DNA of 64,000 nt from Leishmania martiniquensis (Eukaryota > Euglenozoa > Kinetoplastea > Trypanosomatida > Trypanosomatidae). Below the pieces are notes generated by a model, which ran no database searches, had not been told where the DNA came from, and worked only from the letters and a program-made list of their open reading frames with translations. Below, piece by piece: positions 9,880-20,707 of this stretch; the first letter of the stretch is position 1, and each line of letters starts with the position of its first letter. The position numbers and the translations under genes are program-made. The stretch lies in the NCBI RefSeq assembly GCF_017916325.1, contig NC_090171.1:1539501-1603500 (forward strand). Reading direction: 5' to 3'.

Positions 9880-11548
9880 AGAGAAAGGATTCAGGTAGTG
9901 GCGTGTCTCTCCTCCGCCTTGTTGGCGCTTCCGCTGCACCAGGCTCGCATGATGCAGGAGAGTCTTCGAGGCTTCGTGGTGTGCGCGTGTCTGCGCATCA
10001 TCACCTTTTTTTTCCTCTGAAGCTGCTGCAGCTCGCGCTTGACGCGCGCGTTGGAAGGCGGCGCGCCCACGATTGCATCGCACGGCTCTTGCTACTGGCG
10101 GCAAAAGTCAGCAGATGCCTTTTTTCAGCCAATGCAGATGGGGAGGGGGGCGAATGAAAGGAGAAAAAAGAAAGAAAGAGGGCCGGACTTCTCGACGTGT
10201 ACGCCATTCCCCTTGCCCTCCCTTCCCCCCTGGTCTGCCGCCTCAGGTCCCTTCCCCCCCTGCATTTCGTTTTTCCCCTTGCTCCTTCGCTCCGTTCACC
10301 GCCGCCGACCTCGCCTTCCCCTAGCCCCTCCTCTTCGACCTCTCCACTGACGCGAGCGCCGCTTCCTCTTCTCGTTCGCCCATTGCACGGCTGCTCTGCG
10401 TCCATACGTCAGCCATGCCTCAAACGGCGGAGTGCGATGACAGCTGCAATTCAAGCAGAGAATGGAGGGCGCGATGTGGCGGAGCGCATGACCTTCGCCA
10501 GATGCCTTCCCTTTTCTCCCTTCCGCTTCATTTTATCGCTCTACGAGGTCGGACCGAACCAAAAATAGGCGGAGCGGACAACGCTCTTCGTGGCTGGACT
10601 CTCGATATACAGAGGAGAATACGTGCGTAATGTTCTGCCCCTCCACGCCTTTTTGGAGCTTCCAGGGCTTCGGCAGGAGAGGCTCTCTCCCTCTCTTTGT
10701 TGCCTAGCACCACTCTCTTGTGCTTAAAACGCATGCGAGTCAGTAGCGCTTCGCCGTGCCCCTCACTTGAAGCGGAGAGGAGAGGAGGACGTGCCTGCAG
10801 CCGATGACCGACGGAAGCTCCCCAGACAACTTTTTTCCTCGACCGTCTCCCTCTTTTTTTCCCCTTTGCTGTGGGGTCGAGCCTCACCTGCGTGCTTTCC
10901 ACTCGTGTGCACTTCTGTCTCCACACAGGCACGTGCACACAAAGTGGGCACGGGGACCGCCACTCAGGGCTGACATACCCATACGCACAAAACGTGTTCA
11001 CCAGACGACGAGTAAGCACGCTCTCTTTCACACGCGCCGCTTCATTCGTCGACAAGCTGAGGCGTGTGGTGGCCACTAGCTTTGCCTGGCGCTTCTCGCG
11101 GTGCTGTCGGGGGAGACTTGACATTTTTTTAATGCGGGTGCGCCTGTGTGGAGCTTGTCGAAGAGGTGCATCTTTTCTTCCAAGCCACCCGCGCGCAACG
11201 CGCTCCTGGAGCAGTATCTAAACACCTTGAGTACTGTTGTTGCTGCGCCGGCTGCCGCTAGCCTTTGGGCTCTTCACCAGGTTCCTGCGGTCTATTTCAC
11301 AAACACGGCCGCCGACCAAGTCGCTCTCCTTCGCTCTCCGCCCGAACGTCTCTCCCTCCTTCGCCCCCCCTCTCTCTTTCCACCGCTTCGTGCACACTGA
11401 TAGACATAATTCAATTTTGTTGCTGTTGGTGATTGAACGGCTGTGCGTGCTTGTCCGTGAAAGCCTTCATCTGTGTTGGTTCGCGTCAACTAACAGCTCC
11501 CTGGGGCGTACGTGTGTCGCAACAGCTTAAATTTTGACGTAGTACGCG
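9880..11548 (+). other. Intergenic region, no gene seen
   Basis: This 1.7-kb spacer contains several pyrimidine blocks (around 10200-10370, 10830-10870 and 11320-11392). None of the open frames here shows a domain or a composition like the real genes. Confidence 0.6.
11349..11403 (+). promoter_or_regulatory. Candidate spliced-leader acceptor for CDC73
   Basis: A long C/T tract is followed by an AG at 11402-11403, which would leave a 5' UTR of about 145 bases before the ATG at 11549. Confidence 0.5.
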
Positions 11549-12640
11549 ATGGCAACGGCGCCATTGCCCTCGGTAAGCGAGGCTGCCGTACGCTCGGCCT
11601 GGTTCGCAGCGATCGACGCGACGGCTGCCATGACAACCACGGAGCCGCTGCAGCCCGCGGCAGAGTACACGGCGGACTCTTACCTTCCCGCTCTTTCTCT
11701 GCCTGGAGACCAGTCCGATTTTTTTGTGCAGCTCCGTGAACTCGATAGGGGGTTTGCCGAGGTATCCCCGTCGCTGTTCGTTCCACAAATGACGTTAGAG
11801 GAAGCATGCCACGCAAAGCCGAGCTTTTATCAGACCTTTCGCGGTGAGCGCGAAATCACGGAGACGACGTTCCATCCACTTCCATTGAAGCAGCGTGATG
11901 AGGCCGGAGAAGAGGCCGATGGCTTGGCGGTCAATGGCGGCCGCAGCTCGCGCAGACGTCGGCAAGAGGCGACCGTGCAGCCGCGCGGTACAGCCCCGCT
12001 TTACGGCGGCTTTCTAGGCGAAGAGGCGATGTCACCGAGCACGGCGGTGCAGCGCAAGCCAGACTTTATGCCGATCCTCCTAGTCCCTTCGGCTGCCACG
12101 GCTCCCCTGCAGCTTGTGAATATCAAGCAGTTTCTGGAGCACGGCGCTTATGTTGACCCCGCAAACTTGTACGTTGATCGGGAAACGGGAGTAGTCAATA
12201 TCCGCGACTCCAAACCGCGCTCGGTGGTGGTGAGGCCTGGCAGCTTCCACGACCCACACAAGTACCGCGTCGCCTTTCGCCAATTTCGTGTTGTCGACGA
12301 CCCGGACGAGGTGGACAACTGGGCGCATGTGTGCGGTTGTATCGTAGAGGGCAAGCTGTGGCAGCTGAGAGGATGGTATCCTCATGAGCAAGCGCAGTCG
12401 CGGGACCCGAGCCGCCTCTTCTCGCGCATTCGGGCCTTCCTAGCGTACTTTGAGGAGGACAAGGTCCCCCCGCAGTGCCGTGAGTGGAATGTGCAGAGTC
12501 TTGCCTTGACGCGCAACCTGCTGAAGGAACAGGTGCACATCGCCCTTGCCTCACAGTTCTGGGAGCAGCTCTACACCTTTCTAGATGAGCATCCGATGTT
12601 CTCCAAGTACACCATTCCCGTAACAGACGAGCGCCTATAG
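11549..12640 (+). CDS. CDC73: CDC73/parafibromin-like subunit of the Paf1 complex
   Basis: The protein has 363 residues. Residues about 172-360 match the Ras-like C-terminal domain of CDC73: the entry strand PILLVPS, the KYRVAFRQFRVVDDP segment, a WQLRGW core strand, the SRIRAFLAYF helix and the FWEQLY helix near the end all fall in the family order. In other eukaryotes CDC73 acts in the nuclear Paf1 complex with RNA polymerase II, promoting elongation and histone modification. The N-terminal half (MTTTEPL to about 170) is less conserved and contains an Arg-rich patch near 130 that could be a nuclear signal. The protein is shorter than animal parafibromin (about 530 residues), mainly in the middle. 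The family call rests on motif order; complex membership is inferred. Confidence 0.86.
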   Translation: MATAPLPSVSEAAVRSAWFAAIDATAAMTTTEPLQPAAEYTADSYLPALSLPGDQSDFFVQLRELDRGFAEVSPSLFVPQMTLEEACHAKPSFYQTFRGEREITETTFHPLPLKQRDEAGEEADGLAVNGGRSSRRRRQEATVQPRGTAPLYGGFLGEEAMSPSTAVQRKPDFMPILLVPSAATAPLQLVNIKQFLEHGAYVDPANLYVDRETGVVNIRDSKPRSVVVRPGSFHDPHKYRVAFRQFRVVDDPDEVDNWAHVCGCIVEGKLWQLRGWYPHEQAQSRDPSRLFSRIRAFLAYFEEDKVPPQCREWNVQSLALTRNLLKEQVHIALASQFWEQLYTFLDEHPMFSKYTIPVTDERL

Positions 12641-13229
12641 TGTCGCGCCAGGTGGGACTGGCGCAGCGGTGCGGTTACGTCTGTGTGGCGGGTGCTCGAC
12701 TACTGTTTGCCCCTCTCTACTCTCCCAAGAGTTGTGTCATGTGTGCCAGCTGCGTTCGTGTGTGCGTTTTTGCCGGCCTCCCTCTCTCTTTTTTTGCTTT
12801 CAGTCGCCGCGCGGAGGCACAGAGGATGAGAGGACGGTATCGAGTGGGTGCACGTCTGAGCACCTTCCTTGCTGGCTCAAGGGCGTGATTGTGGGACTTC
12901 TCCGCATACTCTCGTCGTCGTGGTTGGTCAGCTGATTTCTGTGCACATTCTTTGCCTCCTCCCTCTCCTGTGCCTCGGGTAGCCCAGGTGAGAGAGGAGC
13001 AGGTGGGGAACTGCTAAAAGACGGTAACAGCAGGACTTTTTCAGGGCAGAGAGGGGCTCCTGCTCCTCTTGTGATGTGCGTGCGGGTGGGACGTTGAAGA
13101 AGGGTTGAGGGGCGGGGTAGGGTGGGCAAGTGCCCTGCTGGTTGCACGCGTGTAGCGCCGGGACCCCGTTTTCAGATGTCTTCCTTGCCTTAGCTGTGAG
13201 GATAGGGAAATGGAACAAAAAGAGGAACG

Positions 13230-13270
13230 CGCGCACGCACACACGCACACACACACACATCCACACACAT
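13230..13270 (+). repeat. CA-rich microsatellite
   Basis: An interrupted run of CA dinucleotides with CG interruptions lies in the spacer after CDC73. It is a simple repeat. Confidence 0.85.
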
Positions 13271-15110
13271 GCAGAGGCACAGGCAGAGACGAACACGCAC
13301 TAACGAGCATTTCCCAGAACTGGCCACAAAGCATGAGAATGGAAAGGCGCACGCGCACGAACACACAGAGCGAACAAATCTGAAGAATAAGAAACGAAAG
13401 AGCTGCAGTGTTGACACCTATGGCTTCCTGCCCTCCTTCTGCTTTCCTTCCCCGCCGTCCCCCCTCACGTTCAGCGCCTCACAGCTCCTTCGAGTGTACC
13501 TGACTCGCCATATCTCCGTTGCTTGTTTCCTGTTGTCCGTCGTTTTTTTTCCCATTTATGGAGCGGATCCAGCGAGAGGGACACAGAGATGCAGAGGTGG
13601 GGTAGGGGTATTCAACGGCTGTCGGGTACGGAAGAGGATGGGAAGCGGGGACAGGGAGCGAAACATCGTGCGCGACAGACGCGACATGCTCTCACGCTCT
13701 GTTCTCCCTTTTCATCGCTGTTTTGCCCCTGCCGCACCCCCCCCTTCCCTACCCCCTCTTCGGCCTTCTGCCTCCCTATTACGAAGGGCTCTTCCTTTGT
13801 GTGAGGGTGCACACATCACGCTGCGGCAGAGAAGATCGTCAAAGACAAATCAGGGAGCTGTGCTACTTTCTACCCCAGCTGACCGCTCTCTTTGACTCTC
13901 TCTCCCTTCTCGGTTTCCCGTGCGCGCGCGCGGTCTCTGTTGTTTGTTTTCGCTTAGGGAAACTTTCGAAGTGTGACTTTAGCCGATGATCTTTGTGTCC
14001 GTGTGTGTGTGTGTGTGTCCCGCTGTTCTCGTTGCTGTTGCACCGGCATCGCTCCATTGCGGTCTTCCTTCGGCTCTGCATTCTGGAGCTTCCTCCTCCC
14101 TCGTCTGCGTATGTGGGCAAGGCACTCTTACAGGGCGCCCATGCTCATGTGTATGCCTGTATTTGCCTCTGGTGCAGCGCTTCGGTGGAGCTTTTCTGAT
14201 TGGGTGTGGGGAGAGGGGGCTGTCATGACAAAACACCCTCGACTTCAACGGAAGCAAATCGTCAGGAGAGAATGGGGAACATGCCTCCTCCCTGAAAACA
14301 CAAAGTGAAGTGGGTAACTGGCCGTGGGGGCTCATGCCGATATTCAAGTGGGGGTGCATGTCTGCCTATGAGTGGAATGCGCAGCAAGAAAGTGCGGGGC
14401 CAGCTGCGCAGCACCGTGCATGAGTAAGTCTCGAGTCATGTGTGTCTCCGGGGGAGGGAAGGGGGACGGCTTCTGTCTCAGGTCTTCCTTACACGCCCTC
14501 ACCTTCCCTACCATCACAGCTATGTGTTTGACAGCGCGTTTAGTGTCGGAGGTAGCGCTGTGTGATTCGGCGTGAGGCGCGTGCCGCTGGCGGGAGACAC
14601 GTCTGCGTCTCTCTGCTCCGCTGGAGATGAGCGGCCAATGTCAACGATTATGGACTTCATATTTTTTCCGGATAGCAGCGATCCCTCGAGGGCAGACACG
14701 AAGGAAAATGTGAATCGCCGACGCCATCGTGAGCGACGGGCTGTGCTATTCGGATTGTGAATGTTTTTGTTTCTGTTTCGCCCCCCCTCCCCGTGGTCTG
14801 TGCGCGCCGCTCTGTGAAGTGGCAGACGCTGTAGTGCCGGCTACAGTGTATCCCAGCGTGTAGCCTTATTTCACGCACCGTTGAAGACGCCAGCTGCAGG
14901 AACGTGTCGAAAGAGTTCGGCAACCTCGGATTTTTGGGGAGGGCATCTACGTGTCGGCGGTCGTGCCGTTCCGCGTGGTGTACGTTGTTCCAAGAAGGCA
15001 ACTGCGCTTAGCAACACAAGCCTCTCAGGCTTGTCGAAGCACCCTTTGAACCCCTTTTGCTTGAACACGCAAAGGTGCCCCCCCTCCGCTCTTCTCCCGG
15101 GCACGCGGCG

Positions 15111-15135
15111 TTTTCTCCTCTGCCTCTCTGTTTAG
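15111..15135 (+). promoter_or_regulatory. Candidate spliced-leader acceptor for hslV
   Basis: The tract TTTTCTCCTCTGCCTCTCTG is followed at once by TTTAG, with AG at 15134-15135. The predicted 5' UTR is about 220 bases. Confidence 0.55.
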
Positions 15136-15357
15136 CGTCTCTCGTGTCGGCGCTGCGGATGCACGCGCATGCGTTTCATCTCTCCCTGCTCTCGCTCCCA
15201 CTGGCACACACTTGATGAGCATCCACCACGGCTTGCAGCTTGAGAGAATTGCGCGCGCGCACACACAGGCCGGGGCACAAAAAACAGCTACGAAAACGAA
15301 TAATCAAAGTGATTTCACACGATACCCACCCACCCACCCACATCCTATAGCCGGAAA

Positions 15358-16011
15358 ATGCTCCGTCGTCTTGCCCACCGCTCCACGTCCTTCGTGACGG
15401 GGGCTGCCGTCCAGGCGCGCCACACCACCATTCTCTCTGTGCGAAAAGGCAACAAGGTAATCCTCATCGGGGACCGTCAGGTGACCTTGGGCGAGCGTAT
15501 TGTGGCGAAAAGTAGCGCCTGCAAGCTGCGCAAGCTCAATGAGAATGTTGTTATCGGCTTCGCCGGCAGCACGGCCGATGCTTTCGCGCTGATGGAGAAG
15601 TTGGAAAATAAGCTGAGCGATTTTCCAGATCAGCTGTCTCGCGCTGCGGTGGAGCTGGCGAAGGATTGGCGCACCGACCGCGCGCTCCGCCGCCTCGAAG
15701 CGTCCCTCATTGTGTGCAGCAAGGAAGAGACGCTGGAGATCGACGGGCAGGGTAACGTCATCACCCCTGAGAATGACGGCATCATTGCGATTGGCTCGGG
15801 TGGCACGTACGCCAAGGCGGCAGCTCGTGCGCTCATCGACGTTGACGGCTACGATGCGGAGCGCATCGCTCGCAAAGCGATGAAGATAGCTACCGACATT
15901 GATGTCTTCAGCAACAGCAACTGGGATGTGGAAATGCTGACGCGTGAGGACGAGGCAGTCAAGAAGGAGGAAGCAGAGAAGGCGGAGAAGCCGGCTCAGG
16001 CCACGGAGTAG
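15358..16011 (+). CDS. hslV: Mitochondrial HslV, proteasome-like threonine peptidase
   Basis: This 217-residue protein matches HslV (ClpQ), peptidase family T1B, along its whole core. Mature sequence starts at TTILSVRKG, so Thr23 should be the catalytic N-terminal threonine after removal of a 22-residue basic presequence that also suits mitochondrial import. Asp39 corresponds to Asp17 of the mature bacterial enzyme, and Lys56 probably to its active-site lysine. The conserved [31 protein letters not shown] and YAKAAARAL motifs are all present. The last 20 or so residues are a Lys/Glu-rich extension absent from bacterial HslV. HslV works with the ATPase HslU; in trypanosomes this pair has been linked to control of kinetoplast DNA replication. 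No HslU gene lies in this window. Confidence 0.96.
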   Translation: MLRRLAHRSTSFVTGAAVQARHTTILSVRKGNKVILIGDRQVTLGERIVAKSSACKLRKLNENVVIGFAGSTADAFALMEKLENKLSDFPDQLSRAAVELAKDWRTDRALRRLEASLIVCSKEETLEIDGQGNVITPENDGIIAIGSGGTYAKAAARALIDVDGYDAERIARKAMKIATDIDVFSNSNWDVEMLTREDEAVKKEEAEKAEKPAQATE

Positions 16012-17968
16012 AAGTTGTGAGTGTGCTTGCGTCTCTGCCATTTCCTTGCAGCAACTCCCCACACGCACACACTTCCGTTGCCGCGTCGGCAGTCTTCAGC
16101 ATGGTGGCGTACGCCAGCATGTCATCCCCACTTCTTCCTGCGCATTTCGGACGTAAATATCGTATGGTTAAGCTCTCGATTATCCTGTGTGTTGCCTATG
16201 TTCGGGTGTGACCGCTGGCGTTGTCGTTGTACCGAGTAGTAATCGAACAACAACAAAAAAGAAGCGCGCCATGATCGTGCTGGGGCAACCGACAAAGGCT
16301 TACGAACACGCGCAACAGGGCGATTGCCGATGGACGCACGTGTGTGCGCATCGGCACACTCGTCTTCGGCTTTTTGCACGTCGTCAACTTTGTGTGTGAT
16401 TCGCTTCTTTTCCTTTTCTGTGCTATACGCCCTCCGTTGCGCAGCCGATGGGCTGCTGTGTTGAAGAAGCGCGCAGGCGCACAAGGAAGAAAGCGGCAAC
16501 GACCACTAAGGGTAAACAGCGTAGCAGGATCCGACACCACAGCTTCTCGGTTTCGGCTTCGAGCGCTGCCTTCCCCAGCGCCTCTCCTCACCCCTTTTGC
16601 TCGCACACCCGATGAGAGCGGAGGGCGGAAAGCAAACTTCAAGGAACAGATGACTTTTCACGTGGCCCTTTTTGTGTGGTGACGAAAGAAGTGGTGGCGG
16701 CCGCACAGAGGGTTGCGGGGTCGGGAGGGCGTGTGCCTTCGGGGTGCGCGTCGTGGCGACCGATGCCGCTTCTGTGTACATCTGCTACGCATGGGCCGAC
16801 TTCTTTGCTCGTAGCGCTCCTGCGCCAGTCCCTCCTCTTTCTCCCAGTCAGGGCACTCGCGATTCAGCTCACGTGGGCCCCTACGCATTCTATGCACTCC
16901 ACCCCCATCTCGCTCCCTCTTTCTTTCTATCCCGCTATTCCGCTCCCGACACAGGCATCACGTGGCCCCGCTGGACGTGAAGGGTGTCGCTGGCGAGGCA
17001 CCAAGGCGCATACACGAACCGCTTCTCCTGTGCCCCATCCTCCCCCTTCAGACCCGCCTCTCCGCACAAATCGCCTAACGCAGGAGGGCCACAAAGGCAC
17101 CTTCAACCCAACACTTCCTCACGAAAACAAAAGCAGCCGAGGCAAAGAGTGACAGAAGCGCAGTGCCGGGAGGGAGAACGCAAAGGTGGAAAAAAAGGGT
17201 AGGTGGGTGGGAAAGCGAAAGCTCAAGGGCACGCACACCAACACACGCAGAAGGGGCAAGAGAGACAGATTCGCAAGCCAGCAAGTGGAGGCAGTGAGTG
17301 TGTCAGCAGCAGGTAGACAAAGGTCCAAGCAGGTGCATCACATAGATACCGATACGGGCCGATCTACATTACAGTTTGCGATTTCCCTGTCTGCTTGTGT
17401 GTCTCTCTGCGTCTGTGCTTGTGCTCGGCTGTTCGCCGCCTCTTCTCCTTTCTTCGATGCCTAATGGGGGTGTGCCTCGCATTCGCCCCCATCACGCCCC
17501 ATTTCTTCACGCCTGGAGGACGTTCCGTTTTCTCTTGCGCACTTTTTGTTTTCTGCCGCGTTTCCAAATCGCTAATCGACTCGGCTAACAAATAGGCACG
17601 CAACTGCCCCCAACCCGCATACGAATAACACACGCACCAGGATACAGAGAGGGAGAGAAAGCGCTCCTCCTCTGGCTGCTCTTCACCTGCCATCGCCACA
17701 GTCTCCTGATATCCCCCTTTACCACCATTTCGGATTCGACGAACGTTGTAAGCAGTTGTGTTTTTATTTTATTCCTCGTCTCCTCTCCTTCCCTCGCAGG
17801 TTCTCTGTGTGTGTGTGTGTATGGGGGCTCCTCTCTGTGTTTTGGCCGGTATCTCTTTATTTCTTTATTTTTTCTTTTGTCGTTTTCGGAAGGCAAGGGG
17901 GCTTCCACCTCTTGCTTCCTCTAAGGCAGTAACGACGCGCTTAACTGAGTAGGTTCATAGCTCAGTGT
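16012..17968 (+). other. Intergenic region, no gene seen
   Basis: This spacer of almost 2 kb separates hslV from the nucleotidyltransferase gene. It has a purine-rich stretch near 17130-17300 and a GT run near 17806-17822. I find no frame with a recognisable domain. Confidence 0.6.
17761..17799 (+). promoter_or_regulatory. Candidate spliced-leader acceptor for the poly(A) polymerase gene
   Basis: A T- and C-rich tract ends in CCCTCGCAG, with AG at 17798-17799. It would give a 5' UTR of 170 bases before the ATG at 17969. Confidence 0.55.
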
Positions 17969-20335
17969 ATGCGTGTGCGGCCTCAAGAGCTGGAGGGCCA
18001 TTGGACTCGTAGGCCACGCGAAGCAGTTCACCTCGCATCTCGGCTGACTCCCCTTACGGATACATCACTGACTTTTTTCTCGTCTTTTCTTGTGCGCACG
18101 CCTGTTGTACCGTCGGCAATGGGGCGAGTCGGCTCCTCCTATGCCGCTGACTTTCTGCACCTTGGCAAGACCAGCGCATCGTCACCTAGGCCGTCGAGAA
18201 CGTCAGGCTTTGGCAACGGCGACGACTCCGCCTCTGGTGACGCTGCCCTGGTCAACCACGCGCATGGCCGGTTCCGAGGGCAAGAGCAGGAGCTGTGCCA
18301 GGGTGGCGCTTCGAGAGCGTGCAACGGCAAAAAACAGCATGCCCTAGGCCTCTGTAAGTCGATGGCGGGGCCGGAGAGTGCCTTGACAATCCTGCCGCCG
18401 CTGGCGAAGGACGGCAGCTTATGCAATGCGGATCATGTGCAAGTTGGCCACGCCGGCGGCTGGCGAAATAGGCACTCATGGGAGGATGACAGCGGCTTCC
18501 CCGGGAGAAGTGCGTACGGGGCTTTGGGGTGTGTGCCGTTGCGCCAGCCGCCACCGCCTCTGTTCCTTGGTGTGCGGCTCCCACCGTGGTGCCGGTCCGC
18601 GTCGCCGGCTGCATATCCGCTTTCTGAGGATGGCCTGACGAGCGAACTCATGGACTTTTCTCGCTATCTTCAGCTGACCCCCCATGAGGAGGTGTCACGA
18701 GCGCGGCTGCTTGACTACGTGCAGGCGTGCGTAGAGGAGTTGTGGGGCCCTTTTAAGATCGGGTGCGAGCCAGGGGCGACAGCACGGGTAATACTCTACG
18801 GCAGCTACGCCTTTGGGCTTTCTCTTCCCAGCAGTGACATTGATGTTGCCCTCACCTTCCCGGCCGAAGAAGCGGAGGACGCCGCGAGGGGCTCGGCTGA
18901 GGAAGGCCGTGAAAACCGCGCCTCGGCTGCGCTGAGGATCTCAGCGAGACGCCAGGCGCTGCATCTCGAGCGTCTCCGCGACCTCGCCAGGCAGCTTCGG
19001 AAGTCTGCGGCATTTTCTGCACTGGAGGTGGAGATACATGACCAGTGCCGCGTCCCGCGCATTCATCTCCGGGGCACGACCCGCGGAGGCGTGTCGTGTG
19101 ATATTACTACCTCCTTCGTCTCGGCGCGCGTCGCCTGCATCGTGGCGCGGCAGCGGCTGTGGCTGCAAGACTCCCCGCTCGCGGTCTTTCTCGTGCGCAT
19201 CACCAAGGCAGCCGTGAAGCAATGGGGCCTCAACGAAGTCTTCTCCGGCGGCCTCGCCTCGACGGCGCTCTACTGCCTGGTGCTCCGCTTTCTCGCCCAG
19301 ATGGAGCAGCTTTGCCAACACGCACAGGTGGAGGAGAACTTGTCTCCGCCGCGCTACGAGGAGGCCGCCACCACGTCGGCGACAGCCTTCCTTCCTTCGC
19401 CGCCCCAAGCGTCGCTGCCGCCTTTACCAGAGCTCTCTATACCGCACTCAGCCCGCGGGTCTTGCGAGGCACCTATCCCAACGTTCACCAGCGCTACTTG
19501 GGCGGGCCGTGGTGGCGACACGCTGATCGCAGCGGCAGCCGTTCCTTCATATGTGCCGAGCTGGGCCGTCGAGCGCATGAAGTACAGCTTGGGCAAGTCC
19601 ACATCCTTGCGCGATGTGAAGGAGGACAACGCGCTGGGTCTTTCCGGGAAAACCGCTTGCTCCCTCTCCCAGTGGGGCAGGGTGCGCAGTGCGTGCCAGG
19701 AGGACAAGGAGGCAGACGACGAGGTGGACGGATACACGCAGGCGGGCCTCTCGCTCAGTTCCGGAGCCACCACCACTGCGACTACGCCGACTGCCTACAC
19801 CTCCGCGTGCGCGCTGTCGTCGTCTGCGAGCGACTCTCACGAGGGTGGCGCAGCTTCTGTATCGGCCACTGCTATAGGGCCAGCTCATGTCGATCCTGCT
19901 GCGAAGAGCGAGAGTGAGCTTCCAAGTGCGCAGGAGCTCACTCGACTCGCGCAAGCGCGGTATGGTGCATCACCAGGACGTCTGCTGCTAAAGCTGTGGC
20001 GATTTCTCTCTGACGATGCGTTTGTGACCGGGTATCAGGTGGCAGACGCCTTTGGAGACGACCTGGTGTGGTGCAACGGTGGAGAGGGGTGCGGCTTGAA
20101 TGTGGGATGCGCACAGCTTCCGCTAATGTCCTCTCTTGAACAGGCCACATTCGCGAGCACTGCGAGCTCCGACCTTTCCGCCGCAACTTTCCGCCTCCCT
20201 GAGCTACTGTCACTCTTTCGGCACTCGAGCGCGTCACTTGAGGACATGCTCTGGTATCAACGCTACCCGTGGCGCACCGCGCCCACCATGCTTTCCACCG
20301 TCTTTGTCGATCCTCGGCTGCCGACAGCTTCGTGA
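17969..20335 (+). CDS. Non-canonical poly(A) polymerase / TRF4-type nucleotidyltransferase
   Basis: The protein has 788 residues from the ATG at 17969; an alternative ATG at 18119 would give 738. The catalytic signature of DNA polymerase beta-type nucleotidyltransferases is intact: Gly278-Ser279 in YGSYAFG, then Asp290 and Asp292 in SSDIDVAL, and the third carboxylate Asp378 in SCDITTSF. A central-domain helix follows (GGLASTALYCLVLRFL), and a C-terminal PAP-associated-like part (SPGRLLLKLWRFL) near 665-690. These features fit the TRF4/PAPD or terminal uridylyltransferase group, which add A or U tails to RNA. An insertion of about 230 low-complexity residues (roughly 425-655) splits the central domain. 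The N-terminal 220 residues look disordered. Whether it adds A or U, and in which compartment, cannot be told from sequence alone. Confidence 0.88.
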   Translation: MRVRPQELEGHWTRRPREAVHLASRLTPLTDTSLTFFSSFLVRTPVVPSAMGRVGSSYAADFLHLGKTSASSPRPSRTSGFGNGDDSASGDAALVNHAHGRFRGQEQELCQGGASRACNGKKQHALGLCKSMAGPESALTILPPLAKDGSLCNADHVQVGHAGGWRNRHSWEDDSGFPGRSAYGALGCVPLRQPPPPLFLGVRLPPWCRSASPAAYPLSEDGLTSELMDFSRYLQLTPHEEVSRARLLDYVQACVEELWGPFKIGCEPGATARVILYGSYAFGLSLPSSDIDVALTFPAEEAEDAARGSAEEGRENRASAALRISARRQALHLERLRDLARQLRKSAAFSALEVEIHDQCRVPRIHLRGTTRGGVSCDITTSFVSARVACIVARQRLWLQDSPLAVFLVRITKAAVKQWGLNEVFSGGLASTALYCLVLRFLAQMEQLCQHAQVEENLSPPRYEEAATTSATAFLPSPPQASLPPLPELSIPHSARGSCEAPIPTFTSATWAGRGGDTLIAAAAVPSYVPSWAVERMKYSLGKSTSLRDVKEDNALGLSGKTACSLSQWGRVRSACQEDKEADDEVDGYTQAGLSLSSGATTTATTPTAYTSACALSSSASDSHEGGAASVSATAIGPAHVDPAAKSESELPSAQELTRLAQARYGASPGRLLLKLWRFLSDDAFVTGYQVADAFGDDLVWCNGGEGCGLNVGCAQLPLMSSLEQATFASTASSDLSAATFRLPELLSLFRHSSASLEDMLWYQRYPWRTAPTMLSTVFVDPRLPTAS

Positions 20336-20394
20336 TGGCGTTTGACGTCGCTGGAGCGTCTCTTACTCGGCAGCATCACTAACAAGGCGGGCTG

Positions 20395-20707
20395 TGTGCT
20401 GCCACCAGAGTGCATGCGATCGCAAGGGGCCCAAGTGCTCACGCTGTGAAGGGTAAGGGCGGGGGAAAGCCTCGAGCCGCCCCGAGGGAAATGCGCCGGG
20501 GTGGTGGTCGGCATCCTGTGAGCACCTGCAAGGCGACCTTCAAAGCGGGTGTGGGCCGTGCCTGCGGCAGAGGCCGTGCTCGGAAAACGGGGCCAGCGCT
20601 GCTGTAGCGCGTGCCTCACGGCTGCTGCGCACAAGCGCGATGACTCTGTGACAGGGCGCGCAGCGTGAGGCGCGGCTCATGTTGTCGGGGCAGAATGGAT
20701 GCGTTGA
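20395..20707 (-). repeat. 313-bp inverted repeat, right arm
   Basis: This is the exact reverse complement of 2591-2903 over all 313 bases, with abrupt loss of similarity on both sides. It probably lies in the 3' UTR of the poly(A) polymerase mRNA. The two arms are 17.5 kb apart and flank five complete genes. Confidence 0.95.

Larger units (their letters stand above)
12641..15357 (+). other. Long intergenic region, no gene seen
   Basis: This 2.7-kb gap has CA repeats around 13230-13270, GT repeats around 14000-14018, and alternating purine and pyrimidine blocks. The longest frame (13269-13895) is low complexity and lacks any domain. It could hold a long 3' UTR of CDC73 or an unrecognised non-coding RNA. 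Confidence 0.55.

Noticed and set aside
13269..13895. 208-codon + frame in the spacer after CDC73
   Set aside because: It begins within a CA repeat, is low complexity throughout and lacks a recognisable domain.
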